From assembly GCF_035582795.1 (NCBI RefSeq), contig NC_134365.1, forward strand, positions 44,186,135 to 44,250,134: a stretch of 64,000 nt of DNA, written 5' to 3'. Every line of letters begins with the position of its first letter. Within the stretch, counting starts at the first letter, position 1. This document shows positions 39,123 through 52,600 of this stretch, piece after piece. This DNA comes from Mycteria americana. Taxonomy: Eukaryota; Chordata; Aves; Ciconiiformes; Ciconiidae. Position numbers and translations under genes: made by a program. The notes beneath the pieces were generated by a model, which was not told the DNA's origin, ran no database searches, and saw only the letters and a program-made list of their open reading frames with translations.

Positions 39123-42100
39123 TATGGGCACTTGCGTAGCATTCAAGATTCCGCATTCACCTTAAAAATACCTTGTTGTCACGATTCTAAGAAAAAGACT
39201 ATTATTATAATGTTTCCGCAGGGTGATCTTAGTAAGACTATTAAACAGCTGTAATTAGCTGGAGCTTAAAATAAGCAAATGGAGGAAAGAAATTTGCACT
39301 GCAGTTTAGTTCGATGTGCAGAATGAGCCCAGACAGCTACAGCATCCTGATTTGTAGAAGAGTGATACTGATTTCCCAGGGAACAAAAATGCTGCGCCCA
39401 CCTTTCTTCACTGCCTTTTATTGCCTATTCTCCCACCCAGTCAAGCTAAATGGAAAAGGAAGACGGATGAAGAGGGTAGGTGGAGAGAATACTGCTGGAG
39501 CAAATGGTGCAGCTCAAATTCTCCTCATTTTCTATCCCTGCCTTTTGACTGGAGATGTGTATGGCTTTTTTAAATAAAAAAGTCATCTTTTTAGAGCACC
39601 AGATTGCTTTGCTCTTAAGTTGCATCATTTTTTTTTTCTGCCTGCTTTCATCTACCTTTCTTATATCAAACATAAATGTGATTCCATCACTTTATCAGGC
39701 ACAGAGAGCTCCTAGTGATACTTTATCAAGACAAAAAAACCTACAAAAGCCAAAACACATTTTCTGTATTATTATTGTAACCTCAATAACAGCAAAAGTA
39801 CAATATTGTTAGACAGAATTTCAAGAAAAATGAGATTTTTTTTCCAGATCATTCTATAACTATTCTTGCTGCAGGGGCATGTGAAACTTTGGAACATATG
39901 TGTTTTGCCGAATAAGGATGCTAACGGTGCTGCTAGTACTCATGTGATTTTAAAAGGTGGTGACAGAGCGTTGCTAGTGAATAAAAAACAGACAGGATAA
40001 AAGAGGCCATGTAACAGGGACTTTGTTTAAAATGAAAAATAAATATCATGTGGAAAATCATTGGGTTTCCTTCAATTTCTGCCTTCTTTAAGATAAAATC
40101 ATGTTGACAAATGATGGAAGTCAGCAAATGCTCACTGTATACTTGTGGTTTAATAGAGGATAGAGATGATCCAGTATGATCTTCCTCTACTTTGTAAAAT
40201 CATTGGGTTGCCTTACTGCTCATCAGTATATGTAAGTGCCTTAGCTACTAATAATTACGAGCACTCCCAAGGGTATCTGATAATTTGTCTGGAAAGGGGC
40301 CACTTTACATAGCAGTGAGACCTCTTTTTGATGGTTTCAGCTATCTGCACAGTGAGAGTGTTTCAGCTGACTGTTTCAGGTGAGGTATAAACTCAGCTGC
40401 TCATCAAGAAAGTACAAAAGGCTCTTTCTTATGTCTCCAAGGCCCTGTAGCTGGTTATTGACTGGAAAGCTGATAAAAAGCCAGTACAGAATACAGCCTG
40501 CAGCCATAACTGTGGGGAATAGCAGCGTTACCCTAAGTGAAGGTGGGTATTATAGCTATCTTCTGTTGTGGGTCAGAGAGACCCACAAACGAGCTGGGAA
40601 ATGGAGAGGACAATTCATGGAGGCCATGAGAATGGTCCATCTAGAAAGGCCCAGGACTGAAAATGTGAAGGATGTCCTCAAAGGAAGTTCTGACTCAACC
40701 CTTCGGTATGAAGGTACAAGTAAATGGGAATTAATGTAGAGCAAAATTTGAAGAACTGGAGAGAATTTTTGTTCTACCAAGAATTTCTTTACTGCTGAAA
40801 GCAAAGATCAGACATCTTCATGACTGGATTGAGAACTGCACTTAAAGGCTCTGACAGAGCTCTAAAAGAGCAGAAGATGGAAGTGGCTGTACCAGTATGG
40901 TTGTGTCGCATCCTCATCAACAAGTCAGTGCAGGTGACTTTTCTTGAAAGAAACATCTCCCAGAAAACAGTTTCATAGGGACACGCTTTTGCAGAGTTGT
41001 CAAAAGTTTTGTATATACACATTTTGTATTTTTACCTCCCAACTTCTCATATTTTAGTTGTAATAAATGGAATGAGTTAGGCTGTTATTTATATTCAGCT
41101 AGGTCTTTTATTACATGACTGAGTGTATAAAGATATTAACTAACCCAAAGTGCAAGCTGTAGTTGCTAAATATTTGACTACAACAACAGGCAGCTTTGTT
41201 AAGACAAGAACAAACTTGTTTAAGACCAGAGAAAAGGATATTGTAGTGACATGTGTGATTTACCTCTGTGGTAGTATGACAAATGTAAGCTTGAAAGATT
41301 CTTGCTCAAGAGAGCTAACCAGGTAAGGATTTTGATTTTTGTGGGTGGACCTGTGTGCCTATTTTACAGTTCCACTGAATTCATTGGTCTCACTGAAGGA
41401 TCAGGATCTAAATTTGACAAAACCCAGAAAAAAAAGAAAGAGGTATAACAGGAAAACTAGAAAATTCAATAAATCATTTCAGTAGTACCTATCTTATTAG
41501 CCTGAGATTATTAGGAACGTGACCACCATGGTCGAAGGTAGAAAACTGTAAAGAAGGACTGCCTGGGGTTCAAGAGATGAGAAGCTCTGCCTGAGCACTG
41601 TTGGCTGAGAGATCACGTAATAGCAAGGGAAACAAGATGTGTGCACGAGCGGTGCTGTTCAGAACCTTAAAAGTGACGATGGAGTGAATGTCAATCACTT
41701 ACATGAAAAGCTATAACCCATTTTCCTTATCATATTCACAAAAAATTGTGGAAACTTCATATTTGCAATCTCCAAGTCCAACCTTATTATACAGGGACTG
41801 TCACACTGAATAAATCAGAACTGTTTAAAATCCTGTAGGCTGTTCGCACAACTCAAGGCCACCTGTTCTTGGTTCTGGTGCCTTTCTGTGACTTGCTGTA
41901 AACACAGCATTCCCAAGGTCAGCAGCTGTAAGACTTGGTGGCATGGCTGCCCTTAGTTACATGCAGTCGTAGTCAGATTACATTACTGCTCACACAGTGG
42001 CCTTGCAGGCCCTCAATGAATAAATGTTCGCTGCAGATAGCAGCTCTACATTCTGGGACACCGCATTTATAAAGCAGTCACTTACTCCACGCTTACTTTT

Positions 42101-45100
42101 ATGTATGAATATATAATCAAGGAGAGAAAGAAGAACAGTGAAGCAGTTTAAAAGCTACAGCAAGTAAGAGAATCTGTGCCACAGGCAGCAGCAAGGCAGC
42201 TTTTCCATTTAGGTTTCTGAAGGCGTCATTGTAAACTTGCAACCTAGGAGAGGGAGCATGTCTGTTAAATGCACTGCCCACAAGTAGGGCAGAAATCACT
42301 TAGTTCTTAACAAGTGAATTCCTAACACTGAAATTAATTCTGCAGCAAAGACAGACTTTTAGGCTATGTTTTCACTGAAGAGCTAACATAAGAGAGTGGC
42401 CATACCACTAACTACGCCTCCAGCAGAACAGAATGATTGTGCAATGATTTCCTGAAGTGCAACCAACTCAAGTTAAAAACACCATCACGTTTAAAGAAAA
42501 TGTTTTTATATGTAATTCTACTCAGGCCTGAGTTCAGTTATAACCTAACTCTCAGCCTGGAGTAAAAAGAAGCAAGGACCAACCTACACCAACCTTTTTG
42601 TTTGCAGAACATCAGATTTCATTTGTTTGGGCTAGCTGGTATATTGTGAACTGAATATGGACTCCAGCAACTCTTTGTGCTGCTCCCAAGACAGGGGGCA
42701 CCAGCTAAAAGATCCTGGTGACATATGCAAGATCCCTTCTTATTTTGTTGATGAGCAGCTGAGCTCATATCTCACCTGGAACAGTTGAAACTCTCTGTGC
42801 AGATAGTCTGAAGCCATCAAAAAGAGATCTCATAGGTGTGCTAATTAAAGTGGCCTTTTCCAGCTGAACAGTTTAGCATCTAGGAGACCTAAAGAGGAGG
42901 GTTCTATTAGTAAAATAGTTATAACGTGTAAAGTTTGTTAATGTGGAAGTAAAACCAGGGAGTACATTTATACCTAGCCTAAGAATTTCATAGTAAATGT
43001 TAAAGATTAAGTACTGTTGGCGTATGCTCCATCAATGGCCTTATTGCCTTGCCAAGATACCTAACCAATCTTTTTCTTTTTCAGCCTGATCTGGTATGAG
43101 CCTTGGGTCCCAGTGCATATGTTATGGGCTTTATTGGCACTATAAAGCTGGCAATTGGATCCAGTCAGATTCAGAAGCACTATCTTGCTGACTCCAGAGC
43201 ATCTGTATACTGTGGGCAGACTGTTCAAAGAACATGTAAACTACTTATGCATCCAAACGGGAAGTAAGATCCATGCCAGTTTAGCATGTGGTTTGTGAAA
43301 TGCAAATTAAAATAAAAGGTTGAAGATGGGCTTCTGGTTCTGAAGCATCCTGGTGAATGCAAAGATATCTGAAAGGGACCTCTTTGTCACCAGATCCAAT
43401 CATTGCCATTATAGCAATCATTTTATCTCGTCCTGAAAGGTTCATAGAGCTCCGTCTTCCTGGGAAGGCTGTTCTAGATCCTTGCCAGTCTATTCCTCAT
43501 CTAGTTTGCTTTTTTATCACCAGAACATTTTAACCTATTGCTGGTGCCACTCATTAATGAGGTTATCAGAGAAAATCAGACCTTTGGAAATACTGCTAAT
43601 AAACTTCCTCCAGCCCACTGCTGTTCTATCATCACTACTCATCTCTCTGCCTTGGATAGGTCTTTTTACTCACTTTTAGTTTACTTTTCAATGGCTGGTG
43701 TCTCCAACTTCACTGACAATTTTACATATGACAGTTATCCAGTGCTTCACATATTAACATAGTTAAGAACTACTGTGTTGCCTTTGTCTAGAAAATGCAT
43801 TATCAGACTACTCTTGCAAAATCTACTTTTGGTCATTTCTTGTTATATTTCACCAACTTTCTCTTACCCTTAATGTCTCTAATGAGCTTTCTTTCACCAT
43901 TTGTTCTAATACCTTATATGCAGACAAAACAGCAAGTTTGCACTTGCCTGAATCACATTTATCCTCTATTGAAAATATCAGTACTACTTTTTTCTATTCT
44001 CCAACCATATAGTAACACTTCTTACTGAAAAGATTTGTTAAAAATACACACTATCGAATTTGTATGCTCGTATGGCATTTCTATCAAAATTGGAGGAAAG
44101 TATCTATACCCATTTTCTTTGCATTACCCTCTAGCTTTGCCCTGCTATTTTGTATCACAGTCCTGTTTTGAAAAGTAAAAAATTCTTTGTGCTACCAAAG
44201 GCACCATGCCAAAGCTTTTATTTTCTTCCTACTGTATGGAACCCTGGGTATTTTTGTTCTCTTTTTACTTGGATTGCTGAAGAACCTTTTATTATTTTAA
44301 TATATTTCTCAAATCCTTTCTCATCCCTGCACTTTTCGACCTCTTAAACAAGTATTTCTTTGCTAATCAGTCCTTCTTCCTTTCTGAATATGTTTTCTGC
44401 TTGTTCTGAAGTGCCCTTCGTGAGGTAGTCAGCCAGCCAGGAGATCTGTAGCCTGAAGGTTTTTTAACCCCTGTGTTGTTTGGAATATAAATTCTGAACA
44501 GTTTTACATCCATTGACTGGAAGGAATTTAAATCTTGCTTCACATGCAAGTCCTGGTGTCCTTAGCCTGATTGTTAATACTGAGCGATTTCTTCAGTTTA
44601 TCAAAGTTTATCCAAGTTTGTCCTTTTGAAAAGGAATACATTTTTTATAAAATTTTCTTTGTCTTTCCACGCATTTTTTTTCATCTACGAACACAAAATT
44701 AATCATCTCTTTATCATACAACCCAAGATTATTTTCCACGGCCAGTTTTTCTATGACAGCCTTGCTGCTTACCAGTGCCAGCTCTCAAAACACCTCCTCT
44801 TGATTCATGGACAGTTTGACCACCAAAATTAAGTAATCTTTAGTAAGCAATCATCTTTGTTCTGAAAGGTTTGGCATTGCAAATCATTGGCTTGCAGGTA
44901 GCTCAGCAGCGTGCTTGAATGTTGAGGGGAACCATGAAATAAGAAGAATGACTCAGCTGTCAGATTTAGGAACCCCTCTATTTTCTAGGCCATTTGTTGG
45001 AGCTTTTTATTTTTAATAGTGTACCACAGATTAGACTTTTTTTTGTCAGAAAGAAAATGCATAAGGTGGTGGGTTTTTTCTATTTGCACTGATTTGCAAG

Positions 45101-45589
45101 CTGAAAATGAATGTTTTGAGAGCTTTATAGCTATTTCAGCTTTTCAACACCCAAAATGGAATCTTCCCCCTCTTTGTGAGAGCCATAAATTTACTTAAAA
45201 TTCATTAATTTATTTTTTATTATTATTTGTGACTTGGCTTGATAAAATCTTTCTAAAATACCATTGAAATTCTGAATTTGATAAAAGCATCCTGTTAGTT
45301 ATAAATGGATAAATGGTTCAAAGTGCTCCTTTAGAATATTGACAAAACCTTTATACTACACTTGTGTTTGCAAACTTTTATGAGAATATCACAAACCTAC
45401 AAAATTTCAATTAACCTTAGTTCATATATATGCACCCATGAGTTTGTTTCTAAAGCCATGAATACATGTGGTAAACAAGGGGTAAGGAAACACAAAATAT
45501 TTCCTCAGAGGTCAGTTTAAATTAAAAATAAAATGAGCTCCTCGAATGGTCATCTCAGAGAATCTCAGTGAGACGAGTTTAAGATATCT

Positions 45590-45621
45590 TTTAACTCTTC
45601 AATTAAGTTTAACTCTTCAAT
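45590..45621. repeat. 14-bp direct repeat, 18-bp period
   Basis: 'TTTAACTCTTCAAT' occurs at 45590-45603 and exactly again at 45608-45621. A third partial echo, 'CTTTAACTTTA', follows at about 45625. It is a minor local duplication. Confidence 0.88.
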
Positions 45622-47159
45622 GATCTTTAACTTTACTAGCTGGTACTCATTAAAACATTATCTACCTACTCTTCCCTCTATATTCCAGGATGCATAGGTA
45701 ACTTACGAATTAACCATTAACAGTATGAGTTAATTTTATGGAAATTAAAACAATTTTTTTTCCCTACTGAACAAAGGCCTCTATAACTGCATGTAAAAGG
45801 CTACTGAAGTCTGATTCTTCAATGCTTTCCTTGGTGTAGCTGTTCAAAACAGGTGTAAACTATGAAACCAGCATGATAACATTTAGTATTCCCTTTGCAG
45901 CCTCTGCACAGCTGATCCCTCAAGATGCAAGGATTTGGATAATTGGGGTTGTAGGAGACAGGGATGAGTTTAAAAGGTATCTTTTTGTCTGAGGAGAATG
46001 AGCCTAAAGGAGAGCCCGTAAGTTAAAAACCAAAGAGTTCTTTAGAGAGACTGGTGGTCGATAGCTGCCAAATAGTATCATATATATTCCACATGCATTC
46101 TTGGCAACTGCGTTGTAACTAATTCTATAAAGCAAAATGAAAATGAAAATGGAAAGTTAAAAAAAATCTTCAACAAACATCAGATAATCCGCTGCTTGAA
46201 GGAAAGGTCTATTAATGTGAGCACCAATCCTGCTTTCTCCCTGTTCTTTGCATCAGGAAAAAATCCCAGCCAGTGTCAGGCTAACCATGATCCATCTACC
46301 TTTGCAGTCCTCCTCCCGTTCCCTTATGACCATGCCTGTTGTGCGGTACTGGAGCTGAAAGTAATCAGTGTAGCACATGAATAAGATTTGATTATTTTTG
46401 TTTTACATAGGCTATAAACCTGTCCAATCTGTTTTGAAAATCCTTCCAGTGTTCAATTCGCTTAGCTTTCGCTGAATTTAATTCCTTGCCTGAAATATAT
46501 TAGGCAACTGGGGTTAGAACAGGGGAGTAATTTTTATTTTTTCACTTTTAAATGCAAAGCTCTCTTACTTTCTTGGAATAATTCTTCATTAGAAATATGA
46601 GGATTTGGTACGGAGTTTCCCCTCAGCGTTGTCCCTGAGATTTTTAATCATGTACCAACCTAATATTACTTCAGTGGATTGTGTAGGATATTATCCTCCT
46701 TTGCGGTTCGGTCGTGGTCTCTTGCTGGCTGGCACTGGTGAACGGGTTACACGCAGCAGCTGCTGGTTTGGCAGCCAGTTCTGCTCAAGGAGATGGTAAC
46801 TGTAGGGCAATGCATGCCCAATAAAACAAGCTAAAATCATCAGGGGATCCCTAAATAAGAGCCTGCTATATTGAAAAAGAGGCAGTTTCTAAATAAACTC
46901 TAAGAGGTTTCTAGCAGCCAGGATGCAAGTGGAAGCTGTCTTCCTTTGGAAGTTTACATAATCATTTAATTTAATCCTTCCTGCGGTGTTTCCCAGCCAC
47001 TGCTTTAGTTCTTTGATCATAATATGCTAGGACAAATGTCAGGAAATATGAGTCTACAAAGTGATGTAAATCTTGTTCCCTATCGGAGATGTGACTGTGA
47101 GCATTATCTTCATGATATTTTCTTTCTCATGTATTTATTTCTGCTCTGGTTTTTTCCAG

Positions 47160-47258
47160 CCTGTGATGACAGAGAAAAGCAATGGCTTTCCAGCTAAAAA
47201 ACAAAGTTATCTAGTATTCCGACCCCGGTTAAGAGAGTACTTCAGCTTGCATTTCAAA
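47160..47258 (+). other. weak candidate internal coding exon (33 codons, phase 0-0)
   Basis: The segment is preceded by a pyrimidine-rich stretch ending TTTTTTCCAG at 47159 and followed by GTGAGG at 47259, a good acceptor and donor pair. It is exactly 99 nt and open in the frame that keeps both ends in phase 0. That frame also runs open well beyond both sides (47073-47426), which weakens the case because introns need not be open. The peptide is basic, with a TEKSNGFP stretch and an FRPRLREYF stretch. I do not recognise the protein. Two CpGs survive within ttCCGACCCCGG. No partner exon could be identified in the window. It may simply be chance splice-like sequence. Confidence 0.2.
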
Positions 47259-47893
47259 GTGAGGAAAAGCCATATTAGCCTGGATATTGTCTGTAAGATA
47301 TGTGATAGTGTGGTATTTGTAATAAGCCACGGCTTTTGGCTTTCATATTGTTTTGCACTTGCTTCGGCTCCATCATCGGCATGTGTGATGAGACCTACTC
47401 ATATGTTTCTGTCTCATAGCAGTTAAACATCATCAGTCAAATATGCTATTTCTTGCCTTTCAGTAGCTTTATGGCCTTATAGGCTTTATGAATTAGACTG
47501 AATGAAAAAAAAAAGTCTTGAAAATGATACATTTATGTCAACAAATACACAGAAATTAGCGTCAAATAAAACTTGGACATGAATACTTTTTTGGTTCTTT
47601 TAAACTTTGCATTTACTAATTTAAAAATAAAAATAAGAAAGAGAAAGAAACTAAGAAGCATTCTATCACTGTGGTAGCATATATATTTTATATCCATTTG
47701 GCATTTCATGTGATTACATAGCACAGTTGAGGTCATTACACTAAAGGGACAATAATGGTGGAGTGTAGAAGACAGCGAACCAAAGAAGAAAATGTGTTGT
47801 TACTGTTAATATTTTGGTGTCTATTAGGTAAGGACTTTTGCTTTTGTCAGTGAAGTCCTAGCTTGCTTTTAATTAATGTTGCATTACTCTTTT

Positions 47894-47947
47894 TAATAAC
47901 TGCATCTACTTAAGATATTGTTAATAACAACATCTATTTAAGACATT
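47894..47947. repeat. 26-bp direct repeat in an AT-rich block, 28-bp period
   Basis: 47894-47919 and 47922-47947 share 22 of 26 bases. Each copy has TAATAAC, CATCTA and TTAAGA in the same order. The junction creates 'GTTAATAAC', which resembles an HNF1 half site, and TAAT cores are frequent around it. Confidence 0.85.
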
Positions 47948-49625
47948 AAGTCTCTAGCATTAATTTAATGGAAGCATTCCAACGGCATCTATTATATGTT
48001 CCCAGTTAAATTAGCATGATGGTCTTTTAATGGATGTTTTAATAGACATTATTAACCAGAATATTATAAAATTAAAACAGAACACAATGGGTTCTTTGAG
48101 TTCCTGTTGTAATGTTCTGTGAAGTCACTGATTCTGAAAAATAACAGCCTATATATTTTTAATTTAATTCAATGGCATTTGGCAAGAGCTAAAACACGAA
48201 CATGCATTTATATAGCAGGAGTAAAGACAAATATTTACTGAATTAAGATGTAGCTGTTCTAAAAACTGTCCTACAGTTTGATCCTGGGGGTCAAATTCTT
48301 TAAGAAGAGGTTCTTTAGAAACATTTGTGTACCAAGAGCCATGGTCATGCTTTTTCTTCCCCGCTGATGCGTGTGATGTGTTGAATTTCCTGCTGAAATC
48401 AGCTCTGAAAATAATTGGGAGCCCATTTCTTCACAGAAAGAAGCATTCTTTTTATAAACTACCATTTCCCATGTTTTTCAAAAAACTCATTTTCTCTTGT
48501 TAGTTTGTGAAACTACACAGTGGGTGTGCATAGTAAGTCTCAATTCCAGCTGGGCTACTTCTACACCAGATTCAAACTGCAAAGTATTGTAAAACTCAGT
48601 AGATCACAGATCTGCCTATTAAGCTCTTATTTTGGTCAGTAAACATTTAGTACACAAGCAGCAGAATTTGAACTTTCTGCCTATTGATTTTCTGTTTGTG
48701 AGCCACATTCCTGAAAGTACATATTTTATCCATGGAAAACGTTATTGTTCTCATCAATGAAGAAGGCCGTTGGTCACCATCTTTTCATTGCAGCAGCAAT
48801 TATGATTAATTCCCATTTTCCCTTCTGATCTTCTTCATTCTGATGTGGGAATGTGGGAGAGAAGACACCTGTCATACATTTAAAAACCTCAGATAAAAGT
48901 GGCTTGTATAACCAGTTAGCTGACATTTTGAATATGTCATTATCTCTTACATTTGGGTGGACCTTTTTCTGGAACTCTCTGAGTTTCTGAGTGCTATATA
49001 ACCAACCCTCCACGAAGCATTGCATAACATCTCAGAGTTAGCTGAAAACTTTTCTTTTAACTAAATGACTTGAATCAGCAGTATTTTCTCTGAAATCCTA
49101 ATGGTCTTATTTGCATACAAATCTGTCGTTTCACACAACAGACAAAGCTGGCAGTCCTAATATGAATTTTCCATTGAATTTGCTTGAGAGTATGAATCCA
49201 ACCTTCACTGAAGAAGGACTAAGCAAATCCCTTCCCATCTCCCAGAAAGACTTGTCAGAAAGTGCAAATGAAAATCTCTGCTTTCCACATAGCTCTCTTT
49301 CTACCTGCCTATATCCATCTGGGCACTTTGTGATAAGGTCATGCCCATATGTGAACAAATGGTGTTTGCAGGTTGATCTGTGTGCTTTTAGAAAATACAT
49401 GCAATAAGCAAACAAGCCACAAAATGATGAAGTTATAGTCTGTAAGTGGCAAAGCAAACATATATATTGAGAAGACAAAGGGTTTTGCTGTGCTTTTTAA
49501 ACAGTCAACCTTTTAAAGGTATGTCTTATAATAATGTGCCTAAAATAATTCTTTGATAAGTGGGAGGAACATTTTTCCTATAACAGTGAACTTTACACTG
49601 CATTCTCTAATGTTGTGCAGAGAAG

Positions 49626-49667
49626 CTTTTTTTGAAAGAACCTGCCAGGAGGTTCTTTCAAGAAAAG
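49626..49667. repeat. strong hairpin: 18-bp stem, 6-nt loop
   Basis: Positions 49632-49643 pair perfectly with 49650-49661 (12 bp, arm 'TTGAAAGAACCT'). The stem continues outward with one U-G wobble (49631/49662) and five more Watson-Crick pairs (49626-49630 with 49663-49667). The loop is GCCAGG. Pairing stops abruptly outside. The stem is shorter than the roughly 30-bp stem of a usual microRNA precursor. No terminator function is implied in a vertebrate genome. Confidence 0.93.
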
Positions 49668-52600
49668 AAGATGCTTTTATTTATAATCTCCAGAATTCCC
49701 AAAATGCAATGGGGTACAAACACACTTGAAAGCAGACTTTATAATAATATGAGAAAAAGATGCGAATGCCTGCTGTGCTGAGCTGGTTTGATTATACCGT
49801 AAAGCCCTTAAAAACTGAGTTTAACATGTCTTTTGGGAGAAAAAGGAAAGTTAAAATAGGCCTTCGTAATAGGCCTATATGAGATAGGAAGAAGCTGGTT
49901 GCCACACGTGCCGGTTTGCCTGGGCTTTTTATTTTAGTTTGAATGAAAACAGCTCACACTTGTAAATCCAGGGAGAGAATGAAGTAAACCCAAGAGTTCA
50001 ATATTTCAAATAGATGACGAACTTCTAAATTTCCATTTACCAGCCTTTGCCCTTAAGAAAAGAAAAACTGCTTCCGGAAAGTTCTGCCGCCCCTGCTATC
50101 TGGGTACAAGTCCTCTGTCTTCTTTCCCTCCTCTATTTCCCAGCCTTGGACCTGGGAATGGAGGGTAGGGCTGTGACTGGGGTAGGCATCAAGGGGGAGT
50201 GGGGAGCCTGCATCTCCCCAGTTCCCTCTCCATGTTTCCTGGCTCCATCTCTGGGACCAGATAGAGTATCTCTGCAGTGCCAGGGTGAGTGACGGCCCAG
50301 AGCTCCACAGACGTGCCAGCTGGAGTATAAAAATCCTGTTTAGCAAGGCTTTTGATGTCATTCACTTACTGGAAAGGAATGGGTCTATTGAAACTGAGAG
50401 TCTGTTCCTGGCACTGCCACGTGGCTTAGGACAGGCAGAGAAGCATGGGGGGCCGGGTACAAGTGCCTCCTCTGCATAGCATGGAAAAAGCTGAATCCCT
50501 CCCATTCAGGATTTGTTTAAATGAAAAAATGTTTGTTGGATAAGGGATGCTGACTTCTTGGCTTGCTGAGCAGGACACTTGCCTGAAATGCAGATGACCC
50601 AGATCCAATTTTCAGTTCCAATTCCAGCTCCAAATTGGATGGAACAGGGACTTGAACTTGCAGCCTCAATTCCCAAGCGACCGCCACTAACTTAAAACCT
50701 AGTAGCTAGAAGAGCTCCCGGGATTTTTTAATTTTAATTTTGTTACAGGGATTCCAAATTGGAGCCCATAATTACTTTCAGCTGTAGTTTCATTGAAACA
50801 AATATATTCCTATAGAATTTGATTTAAAACAGATTGGCATTTTCTGCCAACATCAGTGAATCAAGAATATTTTGGGGAGCTACACTAGAGAAAGACTATT
50901 TAAAAGAAGACAAATGGGAAGGGTAAAAAAGAAGAGAATGGCAGGGTATCAGAGAAAAAGGTAGATAAGCCAAAATAAAGTCCTATTTGGAAGGGAAACA
51001 AAAACTTGTCTTCCCTTTTAAAAATATCTCCAAAGCATTCCTGGTTGGATGTCTGTCCTGCTTACAATTACAAGGCCAATAGACTTTCTGCTCACCAGTG
51101 AGCACCAGATCAGAGAAGGAGCTGTTTATTAATTCACTGAGTTATCAAAGTCAGTTTTGAATCCAGAAAGCTGCACTTATAGCCAGAAAACCATCAAAGC
51201 CCAGTTTAGGATCAAGACCCTTGATGCCTATTGTAGCCAGCAAAGCTTTCTCTTCTGCCTTTCTCCTCACCTTTTTCCTTTTACACTTTCTGAAGTAAAG
51301 TTTATTTATGTAAGCGCCCTTTTGTTTTCTATACTGCCCTCAGGCAGAGCAGGATTCTTTTTTATTGCACTGACATTGTTTTGTCCAAAAGTTTCAAAAT
51401 CGTTCATCAAGGAGACAAACCTCCCGCTTTGCTCCTTTGAGCAGTTGTGCTGATGCGTTTGTTTTCCTCAGAATAACAGACTTACTTACTCTTTTGAGCA
51501 AATCACCTCATTTGAGAGAAGAAACGTGCATTCCAGCAGTCTCTGAGCTAAAGAGGTTAAATTTGTTAACCATGAGGTAATATAATTTGCTTAGAGTGAA
51601 GAAGGACAATACCAAAAGACACTAGAGCTTTTTTCATCTCTCCCACTTTATTCAGATACAAAATAGTCTAAATGTCTAATCTTGCCTGTCTTCCAGCTGT
51701 GAGATCTCATGGGTTTGATGTCAAACTGGCTTCTTGTAAAGTCTGCAGGACTGGAGCCACGTCCCACTTCAACTGCAACTAGTGACATGACCTGAACAAC
51801 CATTGTAGAACAAGCGTGAGGGATTCTTCTACCACCAGGAGATGGGCAGGGTCCCGTTCAACTGACAGATAACTTGTGGCCAAGTGAAATGATTGCACAG
51901 GAATCACAAAGGCCAAGAGGTTAAGAACCGTTATGGATATGTGCAAACCCAAGAATATGAAAACACCTATGGTCTTGGTCAATTGGTTTTTACACATTCT
52001 GTGTAGACTCCTTAGGAGCGTATGAATTCTAGACCCAATAAACATGATGATAACCCAAATAGTTAAGAAGCAGAACAGGTCATTGAACCAATGCAGAAAA
52101 CCTTAAACCAGGAAACACTCCGGAGTTCTAAACCACCAGAAAGCAGACATATTTAATGAGATGTAACAGGAAAGGTATAGAAGAAAATCTTATGCGAAAG
52201 CAGTTGACACAAACATAAAAATGAGCCTTCTGGTGTGCATTTGAGCTAAAAAATTTATCTTTTCATATCAAGCAGTCCCATCAGTTCAGCATATACCAGA
52301 ATGTGTGGCACGTTCATGCCAAACTACTAAATTACACAAAGAAGCTGCTGCACCTAAGCAAATCCAGTGCATGTTAGTGAGATGATGATGCTACCGTAGA
52401 GGATAAGGTGTCCCCTGGGAAGGCCTCCTGGGAAATTTCCAGAATATATATAGTCATCTTGATGATTATCAGATGAAATCCTTTTTTTTTGGTTTTAGAC
52501 AGGGATTCAATCTGAGGTACCTGTTCTGTACTATTAGTTTTACCTGTACAGGATAGTATTTTGGGAAGAGTGAAGCAGTTTTCTGATTGTTCAAGGAAGA

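Larger units (their letters stand above)
37321..47159. other. unique non-coding sequence with an inverted repeat and minor repeats
   Basis: About 9.8 kb without a recognised gene. It contains the perfect 14-bp inverted repeat at 38538-38582, a short CA/TG patch at 39087-39122 and an 18-bp-period duplication at 45590-45621. The 119-codon plus frame at 40380-40739 shows no domain that I know, and an 82-codon minus frame overlaps it. Confidence 0.6.

Noticed and set aside
40380..40739. 119-codon plus-strand open frame
   Set aside because: No domain recognised and an 82-codon opposite frame overlaps it. I could not separate it from chance.
47217..47240. FRPR tetrapeptide in the candidate exon, recalling the neuromedin U/S C-terminus
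   Set aside because: Neuromedins end FRPRN followed by Gly and basic residues for amidation. Here FRPR is followed by Leu-Arg-Glu, with no amidation site and no precursor context.
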